Positions 46,863 through 59,800 of a stretch of DNA of 64,000 bases are shown one piece after another. The position numbers and the translations under genes are program-made. Position 1 is the first letter of the stretch, and each line of letters begins with the position of its first letter. The stretch is from positions 74,420,443 to 74,484,442 of the forward strand of contig CM038229.1 in NCBI GenBank assembly GCA_021442155.1, written 5' to 3'. The stretch is from Cymbidium sinense. Lineage: Eukaryota > Streptophyta > Magnoliopsida > Asparagales > Orchidaceae. Under the pieces are notes generated by a model. That model was not told the origin of the DNA and searched no databases. It saw nothing but the letters and a program-made list of their open reading frames with translations.

Positions 46863-49800
46863 GTACTCTTATATTTTTATTTATACTGATAATTTAATCA
46901 TAATTTCTTTAAGGATCTTTATGTTATTAAACACATAAAGAGGAACCCTTGAATTGGAATTAGATTATCTTAAGTGATTACCATTTCAATTTGATAAATT
47001 TTATTTATTAATTTCTAAATTAATTTAGTAATTAAATCATAAGTTAGGTAAACACTCCATGGGGAGATTATTAGGCAGATGACTAAGGAAGGGGGCCTTA
47101 ATCATTTATCCCAACCAATCTCACTATTAATAGTAACTAATTATTATTAATCATTGGTATTTTAATGTTTAATAATTTCAATTAGGGTTAAGTTAATTAA
47201 ATAGGGTAATTAAGCTTAAGATTTTAAATCCCACTAATTACCTAGCCAATAAATCCCAAGAAAAATATGGGAGGTAGAGGATATCTCACTAAATTAGCAT
47301 GCCAAATTTGGGATTAATTGCTCAAGTGATTAGGGCTTAATTCAGCTAATTATAAAAACATTCCCTTAATTAAGCTCTATTCTCTACTCAAAACTTAAAG
47401 AGTTATTTTTATTAAATTCCCCTATGCTTAACTTTTCCAAAATGGGTTTATTTTTATTTTTTGGATTTTTTTACAATTAGTTATGAATTTTTGAAGTATT
47501 GAGTAATTTAAATACATTTTTAGGCTTAACTAATATCTAATCCCATCGATGCCATGCGAGAGGTGATGTGGTGATGCTTTCTATGTGCACTGCGAGATTG
47601 GCCACTTAAACTATTTGGCATGGCATGTTGAGTCAATAGTGGCAAACGCACTTTCATCCCCATCATCTAATCTAAGATCGGACTATGGGGATTAATCCCA
47701 TGGTTCTTAATGATTAAATTGAAAAAATCTAATTAAATTAATCATGACCCTCCATTCTAATTTCATAGAATGGATCATGGATGATCCTTCGCCCCACAAA
47801 CAATAGAAGACGGGCACTATCCACCCACTTCTAATCAATTTAAGCTCACCAAAACTCATGATGCATCGACATTGACTCCAAAATCTTCAAGGGATTGATC
47901 TAAGGAGATCCTAGTGTTGGATTCACATGAAAATACAATTTGCTTCACAAAAGACCAAGAACTTAGGGGATTTTTATGGTTTGATAAAATTTATCTCGCC
48001 AAAGCTCAGGACTGGCAGCCTATCAACCTAGGTAGATTTATCTTGAAGAAATGATGCCCTACTAAGAAGCTTGCATCTTGCCTCTTCACTGGTGGCTCTG
48101 TGGTCGAACCAGAGTTGGTCTTTAAAGGGTCTCTAATGCGTAAATCAATTTGTTCTTGATCTCTATAGCTAAGGAAAGGTGTGGGTGAAGTTAATTTGGC
48201 TTTGGTGATGTTTGAGAGGAGTTGGGTAGAGTGGAGGCTTAGTTCATTTATCTTTGGTGTTGTCGGTGATTAGGAGCTTAGGTGAGATCAGGAACTCACT
48301 ATGTAAGGTCGCCTCTACTCTCTAAAGATCTTCATGTGCTTGGGATGGAATGGGGAGGAGTATGCACTCCTCCCTGATGGTGACCTACTGGCTAGCCACT
48401 CTAGAAAAATGGCAGTTGTCTGGTTAGTGTAGGTGGCTGGGGATGCCAGTGGATGGCTGAGGTGGCTCGCCTTGAGTGGGTGAGTGATGGGAGGTGGGTT
48501 GCCATGGCTGAGGTGGAGTGTCCTTGCTACCCATGGTAAACTAATAAGAAGAGATGGGTTAGTTTACCCTCTTTGACCCATGGCTTAGCCAACCAAATTT
48601 AGGTCAGGTTAGCCAGTAGGTTAGAGATCTAAACTAAGCTAAGGGAGGCTACCAAATGCAAAAGGGTAGGTAAGACCACCCAAAAGTGGGTTTTGTCCCA
48701 TTTGGAGAGCTTTACCGAATGGTTATTAGATCAATTCAAGGTTGGTTTTGGTTGCGTTGAAATTGGGCTAACCTAAGATGACCCAAGGATGGGTCATGCC
48801 AAGTTTGAATGGGTTTGGCCTTGGTTTTGTTGGGTTTGGCTCAATTTGACCCAGGTAGGTCAAATTAGGCTAAGTTGGGATAGATTGACCAATTAGTCAA
48901 ATTGGGTCAAGACATGGGTTGAGACATGTTCAAATGACTATTTAGGATGTTTTGATTTAGTTGGTTTGATTTAATTTAGATTGGATTTGAATTTGACTCA
49001 TATGAGTTCATATAGGTCAAATAGGCTAAGTTGACCAATTTGTTCAAATTGGCTAGGGTTAGGTCTTGGTTTAGGTTCAATTGATGATTTGGAGATGATT
49101 TTAAATGTTAATTTTAATCAATTTGGAATTAAGAATTATTTAGACCAATTTTACCCTTTAGGTCAACTTGGGCTAAATGGGTCAATTGGATTGACTTTAT
49201 CAAATTATGTTCAACCAAGGCTTTGATCATGTTCAATAATCAATTTGTGATGGATTTAAGTCATTGGTTGCAATCAAATTGGATTAGAATTTTATTTGGC
49301 ATGATTTGGTATTTTATGTCAAATTGGGTCAACTTGGATCAAAGGGCCAATTGACTTAGTTTGGCTCAATTGATAGTCAAGTCATGCTCAACACTCAATT
49401 TATGATTGATTAGAAGCAATGGTTTCAATCAATTGGGTTTAGAATGAAGTATGATTCAATTTGGTTCATATAGGCTAATTATACTTGGTTTGAGCTAATT
49501 ATTGGAATTGATCAATTAAGGATGATTAATAATGATTGTAGAAGGTACTGGATGGGTTGATTCAATCTATTTTGGGTTGGGTTAAAGTTTAGCTCAAATG
49601 GGTCCTTTAAGTTACTTTGGGTCAAGTGAACCTTATGGGTTAATTGATTTATTTTTGGGTTTAATTATGTTGTATTAAGTTTGATAATTAATTTAGGATT
49701 GATTGATGTCTTTGATTGCAATTGATTTGGGTTTAATTGGATTTTGGCTTATTTTGATATTTTGTGTTCAAATGAGCTAGCTTGGGTTGATTGAATGGAT

Positions 49801-50245
49801 TGATTGTAGATTTTAGAGGAGTTTGGAATGAAGAATTAGAGGGTTATAGTGCTTTGTGAAAATCAATTGAGTTTGATTTAATTGAAGGAGGTTTGTTTAA
49901 GTCCATAGTATTAGATTAGGATAAGCTTAGGTTTGGGTTTAGATCTTTTGGCTTGGAGCTTGGATATGAAATAAAATTCAATTAGGTTTTGATTGGATTG
50001 GTTTGAGATTGGATTTGGTTAAGGGGATATGCATGAGTCATGGGTTAGGCCATAGAATGGGTAGGTTTCCTTAGGTCCTAAGGCATAGCCTAAATCTAGG
50101 GCATGCCATCCTTAAGCTCTAGGCTTAAGTTTATCATTCACCTAGTAACTAGAAGTTTCTTATGACTAGGGAAGTTCTAGTTTCTAGAGGACTCCTAAGT
50201 CTAAGATAAGAAGGAAAAATCCTCACTCCAAAAGTGAGCTCAACA
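46863..50245 (-). repeat. LTR3, 5'-terminal part (minus strand)
   Basis: Continuation of LTR3 after LTR6. It starts with the duplicated GTACT, then ACACATAAAGAGGAACC (the inverse of GGTTCCTCTTTATGTGTTTA in LTR1). The inverted TTGACC block (about 48560-50020) and the head block follow, ending GTGAGCTCAACA at 50245, the inverse of the LTR start. CACAT (50246-50250) follows, matching 35409-35413. No genes. Confidence 0.87.
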
Positions 50246-50382
50246 CACATATGGAGAGAGAAATTTATCCTTGATTATCCAGTTATAGCCCAAAGACCCC
50301 ACTTCATCCACTTTACTCATTGAGATGCGCCCGAGCTCACCAGCTCGACCATCTATCCCAACAACGGTGAAGAAGAAGCTGT
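50246..50382 (+). pseudogene. Int2 segment B: short gag-extension piece between LTR3 and LTR5
   Basis: About 135 bases of plus-strand internal region, collinear with int1 about 13998-14120. It includes AAGACCCCACTTCATC (int1 AATGACCCCACTTCATC) and CATCTATCCCAACAACGGTG (int1 CATCCCAACATTGGTG). It begins with the CACAT duplication of LTR3 and ends at GCTGT (50378-50382), the likely duplicated target of LTR5. Confidence 0.87.
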
Positions 50383-51856
50383 TTATTTTGATGTCGATAC
50401 GCATCTTAAGGGGTACTTATTGAAGTGATCGGATATGACACTAATGAATGATGCACTATCTCGAAAGATAGAAATCACCAGCTTATAATGGACCAAATCA
50501 CCTATTAAGGACTCCTAAGGCATGACGAGCCTTCGAATGTACCAGAGATATTTCTCCTACTTTACATGGAAATGTAATGTAAGGTTTATATTAAGTTGGG
50601 TTCATTAAGTTCCTTATGCAAGAAAGCTTTCATAATTAATTACATCCAAAAGAATATGAATTCCATAGAAATACTCTCGATTAAAGTAGATATTAAAGTC
50701 TCTAAAGATTTCAATGCTAGACTATTAATAAATTGGTTATATTTTAAAAAATTAATTAGGAAGGTTTAAGGAGAAGACTTATTTTTGGAAGACAAAGGGA
50801 ATAAGTAGGAAATGCTCATGATACTAGGACTAGTGAGTATTTTAATCTATCCTATAATTGGGTTTTATATTTTTAAAAGTGAATAGATTTTCATGTTTTA
50901 AGTTGAAATTTTATTAGATTACTAGGGCTTATAATCCAATAACACAAGATTATGAAAATGCCTAAGAGGTAAGAGTTTATGGTTGTATCCTGAAGGAAAC
51001 AGTAACCTCATATCTTAAATATGTGGAGCTTTAGCATGAGCTAAAACATGACCTAAATCTAAGCGACAGATTGGCATAAGGTTAACTCCGCAATAGATGA
51101 TAAACCATCTGACTTTTGGACTTATAATCGCCTGGAGTGGATGCCAGCTAACACCTCTTACTCTTTAAATCATGTAGTATGATATTATATTTTGCAAGAT
51201 AGTTGAGTTATAATTTATTTAGAAAAGAGGCTAAAGTCCTTAAACCTATGTCTTAGGAGACTATAGCACAAGTGGTATAAGTAATGACTTAATCTAATGC
51301 AAAATATTTTCAAATTTTATTTAGTTTTTGACATTTTATTTGGACAATGGCTTTAGGATTTTGATGCCTGCATGTACAAGAAAATAGAGTTATTGACTAA
51401 ATCATTGAGAAAGGGGTGTTTTCCAACATAAGGGATGCCCTCACAAGTCAAGCATTCCCCTATCATGCAAGAATGGAAATCCCTTATTTTCAAGAGAAAA
51501 ACAATATGCATACATGATGTGAAACATACAACATTAAGCTAAGGGGTTGCTAAATCTTTTAATTATCTTGATTTACATCCTAGGCTTTATGGTGAGGTTA
51601 AGAGTTATAGAAAATTTTAGTTATAAGTGATTAACTGGAGTAGAAAAATTAATTTTTTTTTCTAAGAGCCTAATCACATCCAAGCCACACATTAAAGCAT
51701 TAAACATTTAAGAAACTAAGAAAATTATATCAGCCTAATGCACAATTTAAACATAACATCAATCAATTTTTATAAAATAGCACAAAATTATAAGAGGTCA
51801 ATGTAGTCGGGTACCACTGTATAACCTAAAAAGAAAAGATGGGTAGTTGAGCTCTA

Positions 51857-51864
51857 CTCTTATA
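51857..51864 (-). promoter_or_regulatory. Putative TATA box of LTR5
   Basis: CTCTTATA on the plus strand within GAGCTCTACTCTTATACAGC, the inverse of the TATA-like block in the other LTRs. Confidence 0.4.
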
Positions 51865-53039
51865 CAGCCCAAAATATGAAAGAATAATCACAATTATAAT
51901 TGAACAAATGTTATGGGAGGTTTTTATTCTTCATGTCTTCTTTCATTTTTCTCCTTTGCTTTGATGGACTTTAAGGCATCACATGGCACCCCAGGACAAA
52001 GCCCTCTAGCCAATGCTCATCCTAATCTTCTATAGCACCAATCCTAATTCATAATACAAAATTACATTGAAATTAGGAAAAGAAAATTTAACTATATCTA
52101 TAAAATAAATTGTTCGCTAAACACACATACAATCCAAAGCATTTATATGTATAGTTTGGGCATAATACCCTACACATGGGTAACCAAGCCCACCTATCCT
52201 AACTTGGATTATGCTTAGGGTTTGAGAAACCTACAAAGAGAATATTTATATTTATTTTTTAGCATCCCTTAAGTATAATCCCTGCAAAAAATATAATTAG
52301 GCTAATCACAGCCTAACATCGAGTCTACAAAACATACACCCTAACATCTAGTCTAAAATAGTACATCATAAAATAAAACATACATTACATCATGCATTAT
52401 CCTAACTTGGGACTAGAAGTGGTGACTTAATTCTAATGTGTTTGTTAAGACTTGTGTGGTATGACTTGCTAAGCATTAGAGTTATGGTTTTCTACATATA
52501 GAAATATTTAGTTTAGCATAAAAGGTGGGTTTCACTTCATGTGGTTTAATGGATTTGAGAATTTTAATTTGTATTTTCTTTTGCTTCTTATGACCTACAC
52601 TTAGCAACTAAGAAAAAGAAGCAAAGACGATTGCCCTCTTTCATCCTTACCTTAAGACACTATCTAAAGTGTGTTAGTTTGATTTAGTTTTCTTTAGTGA
52701 ATGGCTTATCACACATTTTAAAATTAATCTTAAGTTTAGGTTTACTTTAAATAATTCTATCCAATATGAAAGGCATATTAAGATTAATTTAATTAGATTA
52801 CTATCACATGATACATGTTAAATCATTCCTTTCCATCACATGTAACATGCATATGATTTTAAATCCTAGGTATATTTATACATGCAACACATTTTATCTT
52901 ACATATGTGATGAATGTAGATATGTATTTGAAGTTTATATTTTCATTTCTGATTGAATTATTTAATCATATTAATTTAAAGCTTTATCTAAATTCTTATA
53001 CAAAAAATACATATGATTGAAATTAAATAGGTACATATC

Positions 53040-53660
53040 ATTTTTAACCAGGGAAGTAAGGTAATCAAATGATCTCCTCGGGGCTAACTAAAGCCTCGTG
53101 TTCCCAAGATGTCCAAACTATATACCCATTTGCATTCAAAAATATGTACATTTGTATGAATGAATCATAGTAAAGAGAGCATTAACATATATATAACACT
53201 AGCTAATCATATAGATGATATAGAATGCTTGTATCGTTGATAAAAGCAAATGGTTCTAATTCCATAATTAAATGCACACACACTTGTATAAGAGACATAA
53301 GCAAGTACGTGCCATTGTTAACCATGGAAGTATGGTAATCAAATGACCTCCTTGGGCTACTTAAAGCCTCATATTCTTGGGATGTCTAGACTAAACACTT
53401 TTTTTCTCAAATAAATATGGATGTATACATAATTAAAGGAAGGAAAATCATGCAAAGATTATCTTTTTATTTGACTGAAATATTTATGCATGTGGATTAA
53501 AGTTCTATCCAAATTCAAATATAGAAACACATGTAAATGAAATCAAATAAATATGTGTCGCTATTAACTAGAGAAGTGAGGCAATCAAATGACTTCCTTG
53601 GGGTAACCTAAAGCTTTGTATTCTTAAGATGTCTTAACTATATACTTATTAACATTCAAA
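53040..53660 (-). repeat. LTR5-internal repeat, three units of about 240-290 bp spacing
   Basis: Units near 53045-53125, 53325-53400 and 53570-53650 share AATCAAATGACCTCCTTGG-like sequence, CTTAAAGCCTC or CTAAAGCCTC, and ATTCTTGGGATGTCTAGACTA-like sequence. The other LTRs have one or two units, so this array has expanded here. Confidence 0.8.
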
Positions 53661-56600
53661 TACATGTAAGACTACATATGAATTAAAGAAAAGAAATCTT
53701 TACTTCACATATCTAAGTTATAAGCACATGAAAAGCTATATATATTCATAACTACTATCACTCTAACCAATGTAATTGATTTATAACTTTGAAAAAATAT
53801 TTTAGATTTATTAGTGATAATATCCACACATATTATAAATTAATCCAACACATACAAGCATACATATAAAAAAGCCATTTGATTTAATTAACTTTGAAAA
53901 GATGAATGTATTATTTCAAATGCCATACAACATTTAATATGATTGGGAAGAAATAAATAAACATAAACACATGATTTCATTCAATTAAATTAAATCCGAA
54001 GAATAATCATATCAAATAAAACCATTTAAAGCAAACCAAAGCATCTTTAATGCCTTTTTAAATTTTATGTTTTGATTTGATTTAAGGATGTGAGGAATAG
54101 GTTTACTAGTCTTAACCCATTCCAATGTTTGTTAATTAATTTGGTTTAATAAAATATGATTAAGTTGATTTTATGAGTTAATTAAGCTGTAATATGCATT
54201 AAATCTAATAATTAACCCTTTCATATGTTACCTTAACATAATTACCCAAATAATTATGAGCCAACATAATAAGCACATGCATTGAAAATAAAATTAGCAA
54301 TAATCATAAGAAAGGAAATGGGCCTGATGCAATTGGCTTATAATTAATAGTTAATTAAGCTAAGAAACTTAATTAAGTACTCTTATAATTCTCCCATAAA
54401 TGTGGGCTAATGATAATTTCCTTAGGATTTCATTCAGTTGATGACCACTTAAGGGTCTACCCAAGACTTAACTAATCAAAGTCTAAGATGATTAATATTT
54501 TAATTTAAATAATTTAATAATTTAAATAATTAATTAAACCTTAATTAGTTTGATTAATGGAATGATTTTTGGATAAGGTTTATTCACTATTAAACAACAA
54601 TTAACCACTTAATTAATTATTTTGTTACTGTCCATGGGAAGAATTAATTGTTAATTAACTTTAAAAAGTAATTAAATCTTAATTAGTCAATTTTTCTATT
54701 TGATTAAGCAATAAATTCCAAGAAAATTATGGGAGGCAGAGGTCATCTCATTAAACTAACACACAAAATTTGGGATTAATTACTTGAGTAATTAAAAGAT
54801 AATTAATTTAATTAATTTTGTAATTAAACTTTTAAGTAAGCTCTAATTATTATTTAAAATTAATGAAGAAAATTTATAATAGATTTTCCTCTGAAAGTTT
54901 TTTTAAATGAGCATTTATTTATATTTTTCCTATTTTTTATAATTAGTTATGATTTTTAAAAGTTTCAGCCATTAAAATAGATTAATTAAACCTAATTAAC
55001 CCTTAATCCCATTGGCACCATGTGACACACTGATGCGAGGCGCTTTCCATGTGGCACTGCATAATTGGTTATTTAAACATAATCATAGTCAATGTTTGTG
55101 TGGTGGTAGCAAAATGTGCTTTCTCATGCATCGTCTGATCTAAGATCGGATGGCTATGATTTATCTCATGTCACTAAATGATTAAATATAATAATTCTAA
55201 AAGATCTAATCATGATCATCCATTTTGATCATGCAGAATGGATGGTGTGTGATCTGTTGTCATGCATGCGAGGGAGAATGGAGTCTGTTTGCCTTTGTTC
55301 ACATTATCCAAGCTTACCCGAGCTCAGGCCAACTCTAAACAAATCCCACACCTTCGTGGAAAAGATCCAAGGGGATCCAAAGGCTAAGATCACACATGAT
55401 GAAACTTTTCTTTAAAAAGCTCTAACAAAATTTTCACCCAAGATCAGTTTTAATGGCATACCTCACCAGAGCTCAAGATTGATCATACATCCGATTTAGG
55501 AAGCTTCATCTAGTAGAGATGAGGCCCTACTGATTAGCATAAGCACTAATTTGAGGTTGATGACTCGAAAGGTCAATACCTTAAGTATAGAAGGTAGACG
55601 TTGATTGAAGTGCACCCTCTGGTCATTAGGAAGCTTAGGGGATGTTTCATTCTTGCTCAACTAGCTCCAAGGATGGTGTGTGTATAGTTAATTATACTTT
55701 GGTTATGGTTTGAGCTAATGAGAATCAAGGGCAAGATGCCCTATTTTTACTTAGAGAAAATCAATAATACGAAGGCTTGGGGGCTTTGGAAAAGCTCTAG
55801 GAAACTCTCTTGAGGATGTTAGGGCTCTCACTATACACAAGTTGGTTGATTTGGATGAATTGATGGGGGTGTACCTCCCTTTTTGATTGGATGACTATTG
55901 TTTTGGCTCTAATATCCAAGCACCTCAAAGGGTCGTGGGTGGCAGGGAGTGGATTAGGTGGCTTGGTTTGGTTATTTGAAGGTGTGGAGGTGGCTGCCAA
56001 AGAGGGTATTGGGTGTCCTTGGTGTTTCACATGCACCTATTGGGGAGGTGAGGTGATTTCACCTTCGCTTAGGTCATGGCTGACCCAACCACCTTTGGGT
56101 CTGGTTGGGCAGATTCCTACAAGCCAAGATGGACCAATGGGAGAGTGTCAAGTGGCCAAGGAAAGAAAATAACCACTTACATGGGTGATTTATCTCATGT
56201 GATACACTTGACCTAAGGGTAGAATGGTCATTTGGTGTTAAATTTAACTTGGAAAAGTTTGGAATGATTCAAAAGTGGGTTGGACCAAATTTCATGTCAT
56301 TTGGAGTTCAATTGGTTTGATTTGGCTTAATTTGACTCATTTGAGTCAAATTAGGTTAAGTTGGGTCAAGTTGATAGATTCATTAAATTAGGTCAAACTA
56401 AGGGTTAGATCAAATTCATATGATCATTTGGGATGCATCGGTGCCATTGGTTTGATTGGTTTGACCTAGATTTTACTTTGGCTCATTTGAGTTCATTTGG
56501 CTCAAATGGGTCAAGTTGACTAATTTGACCCAATTAATCAAATTGGCTTAGGTCATGGCTTAGTTTGGGTTTAGTTAATCATTTAGAATATGTTGTAGGC

Positions 56601-56891
56601 TTTTGTTGAGTTTAATTTGTATTTTATAGGGTTTTAGGTTGGTTTGACACTTTAGGTCAAGTTAGGTTCAATAGGTCTTTTGGGTCTAGTGGATCAATTT
56701 GGCTCAATTAAGGCATTGGTTAAGTTCAACAATCAATTTGGAATGAACTTGAGCCATTGATTGTAATCAATTTGATTTAGATTTTGATTTGACTCATTTT
56801 GTCCATGTAGGTTAAGAGGGCCAATTGGGTTAGGTTTGGCTCAATTGAAGGTCAAGTCATGTTCAAATATTGATTTTGAGTTGGTATGAAT

Positions 56892-59800
56892 TGTTGACCT
56901 CATTTTTGGATAAGGTTAATTTGGCAATTAGGAGATCCTAATCTCAAATAGGATTCTCCTAATTCAATGCTTAGGACACTATGCTTAGTGACCCAGAATT
57001 CTTGAGTTGAATCAACCTATTAGTCTTGTGATCAACTTAAGCATCCAAATTCAAAATCAATTAATTAAATCAACAATCAATAATCATTAATCCAAGATGA
57101 TTAAAAGTTAAATTATACTTAACTTCAAAAATACCCTTGAATTGATTTTGAATTAGATCAAGTTAAAATCATTGCACTTGATTTGGACTCAAACTCCAAC
57201 CCAAATCAAATGTACTCCTAATGAAAACTCAAAATGGGCAAGACACACATTGGTAGGGATGCCATAATCATAAAAAAGGGGAAGGGGAGAGAAAATTGGA
57301 AGAAAAGAAATGCTAATTTCTTTCTTCCATCTCTCCCCATGCAAACTCCTTTCTTCCCACCTCATCCATTCTAAGACAAAAGCCACCTTTAAGAGATGGC
57401 TATCTTCAAGTAAAGGAGGCAATCAAGCAAGAAAAAGCCAACAAGGATTTAGCTTCTCCAAGGGAAGAAGAGAGGAAATAAAAAGAGAAAAGGGAGGTTT
57501 TAGCCATGCATGAAAATCTAGCAAGGAAGCTCCTTCCCTGTTAGATGAAGATCCTATTATGATCACAAGGGCAAGGGGATTCTTTCCCCGCCACCTCATA
57601 AGCACTATTCACACCAAAATCGAGTAATTTTAATGAAAAAGGAAAGGATTTCACCCCAAATTGAAGACACGCACATGTTCTAGGGCTCCAAGCGATCCAA
57701 ATCGAGCCCTTACTTAAATCATTTGGCGCCAGGAAGGCTGAGAACCACCAAGGCTGAGATCTAGGCTTTGAGCTTGGTCAAGGGAGCAAACCACGAGGAG
57801 ACAAGCTGCCAAACACTAGCCACAAGCTCTTTGCATTGATCTAAAGCTTATGGAATCAACCTCGCCATCAGAGATCACTAGAATCCAGGTTTTCCATTGA
57901 TGACCTCCCCTATTTTCTTCAAGCTTTCAGTTTTGGAGCTTTGTGAAGAAAGTTGGATCCTCAAATGGATCTAACCATATAGATTGATCCCAATATAATC
58001 ACTGATCATTTTGGGATCAAAATCAAGGCAAAATTCACTGTCGATCATCTCCGGTTGATGGAAAACTATCAATGGCGATCAGGTTTTTCCATTTAGAGAA
58101 CAAGACAGTCTCTAGACCATCCAATCCTTCTATTTGGAGCAAATGGTCTAGATCTAGATGCATAAATCTGATTAAATCCCTTAAGAAACATGGGAATGAT
58201 CAAGATCGTCATCCGATCGACGGTAGATCGATCGTGGATCAACCACGATGACATACGCATGCACCACGTGATATACGACCTCGCCAAATCATGGATCAAT
58301 AGGGATCATCCAATCTTTGATCGGATGGCCCAAAAGTGATCCCACTCATTTTGATAAAATGCGTGGGATCGACTCACTTAAAAGCCATGAAAAACCATTA
58401 AAATTAGTTAATTAATTCTTTAATTAATTTATAAAAAATCTAGAAACTTAAAAAATTATATAAAATTAAACAAAAATAAAAAAATTATAAATAAAAGCTC
58501 TATGGATTCATCTTGATGAGAGAAATTCAAAGAAATTAGAATCCCCAATTTTCATTGAGTAATTTTTCCTTAATTTGGGTTTAATTAAAAATATTAAATT
58601 CTAATTACTCTCAAATTAATAATCCAATTAATTTGAAACTTTGGGAAAATGAAACTAAGCATAAAACACATCTTAGGTAATTTTTTGGGCATTTATTTCC
58701 CTAAATTTAAATGAAATTGTAATTTCATGTGTATTAACCCTTAAATTTATTATATTAATTGTCCTTCAATGAAATAATTAGAAAACTTTAATTTAATAAC
58801 CTTAAATCAACGTAATAAATATTAATGAACAACAAAATATTAATTAAATTTGATCAAACCCATATGAACCTAATAGATCACTAATTAACTCAATTAGGTA
58901 ATTAAAAGAATTAAATAATTCAATTAAATGACGTGAATTTAATTAAATTATAATAAATCAACCAGTTAACCAAAATTTATGAATAAACTTTCATTGAAAA
59001 GGTATTTCAGTGAACAATAACTTAAAAAATAAAATATCTTAATGAATCTTAATAAATTAGACTTAATTTAAGTTTTAATGAAATAACTAAAACCTTAATT
59101 ATACATTAATTACATCTCTTATCAAGTTGGAACTTTAGACATATAAAATTGACATGTAACTCCAATTGACATAATTATTTCTAACCCAATTGGTCTATAA
59201 GTTTGGAATTCTTGATTTTCCAAATCTAGGTCAATATGAACTAAATAATAATTAAGAAGAATCATTAATTCATTAAATTGATAATTAAATTGAACTAATC
59301 TAAAATAAACATAAAAAATACTTATGGAAATTCATTAAAATTTCTCAAGTCAAAGAATTTAAACAAATATCACAATTGTAAGAAAATCAATACTTAATGA
59401 AATTCAAACATAATTAAACAACTTGAGTTAAATTTAATAAAAACCCCTCATCCTTAATGAATTTAAATAATGAACTTACAACCTAAGTTAATCAAATTAG
59501 ATCAAGTAATTAACTTAAGTACTTTAGGTTAAAACTAATCTACGAACAAACCTAAGGCATAATTCATAATAATGGACTTAAAACTTAAGCTTAAATTCAT
59601 AATTTAATAAATTGTGAATAAAATCAAACTCCTTAAAATAGCATAAGACAAATCAAATGAAATTCATATAACTTAATTGAAAATGAAATAAATCAAATAA
59701 GTTAAATCAAACAAAGTAGTTCAAATAAATGAAGTAACATAAATCAAATCTAAACATTAATAAAATCAAAAGGATTAATTAAAATACTTAAGGATTTTAG

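Larger units (their letters stand above)
50383..56891 (-). repeat. LTR5, 3'-terminal part (solo LTR, minus strand)
   Basis: Starts TTATTTTGATGTCGATACGC and GGGGTACTTATTGAAGTGAT, the inverse of the LTR tail. It has a TATA-like block at 51857, three internal repeats (53050-53650), a decayed CATGTG pair near 55020-55065, and the beginning of the inverted TTGACC block (56250-56880). It is interrupted at TGAAT (56887-56891) by LTR4 and resumes at 62061. The left target duplication GCTGT differs by one base from GCGGT at the right end. Frames such as 55212-55415 and 55891-56172 are not conserved. Confidence 0.83.

Noticed and set aside
55891..56172. Candidate host exon (GC-richer open frames on both strands, 55797-56172)
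   Set aside because: It corresponds in position to the LTR segment near 28200-28330 and 48300-48540 in other copies and shows no recognisable protein.
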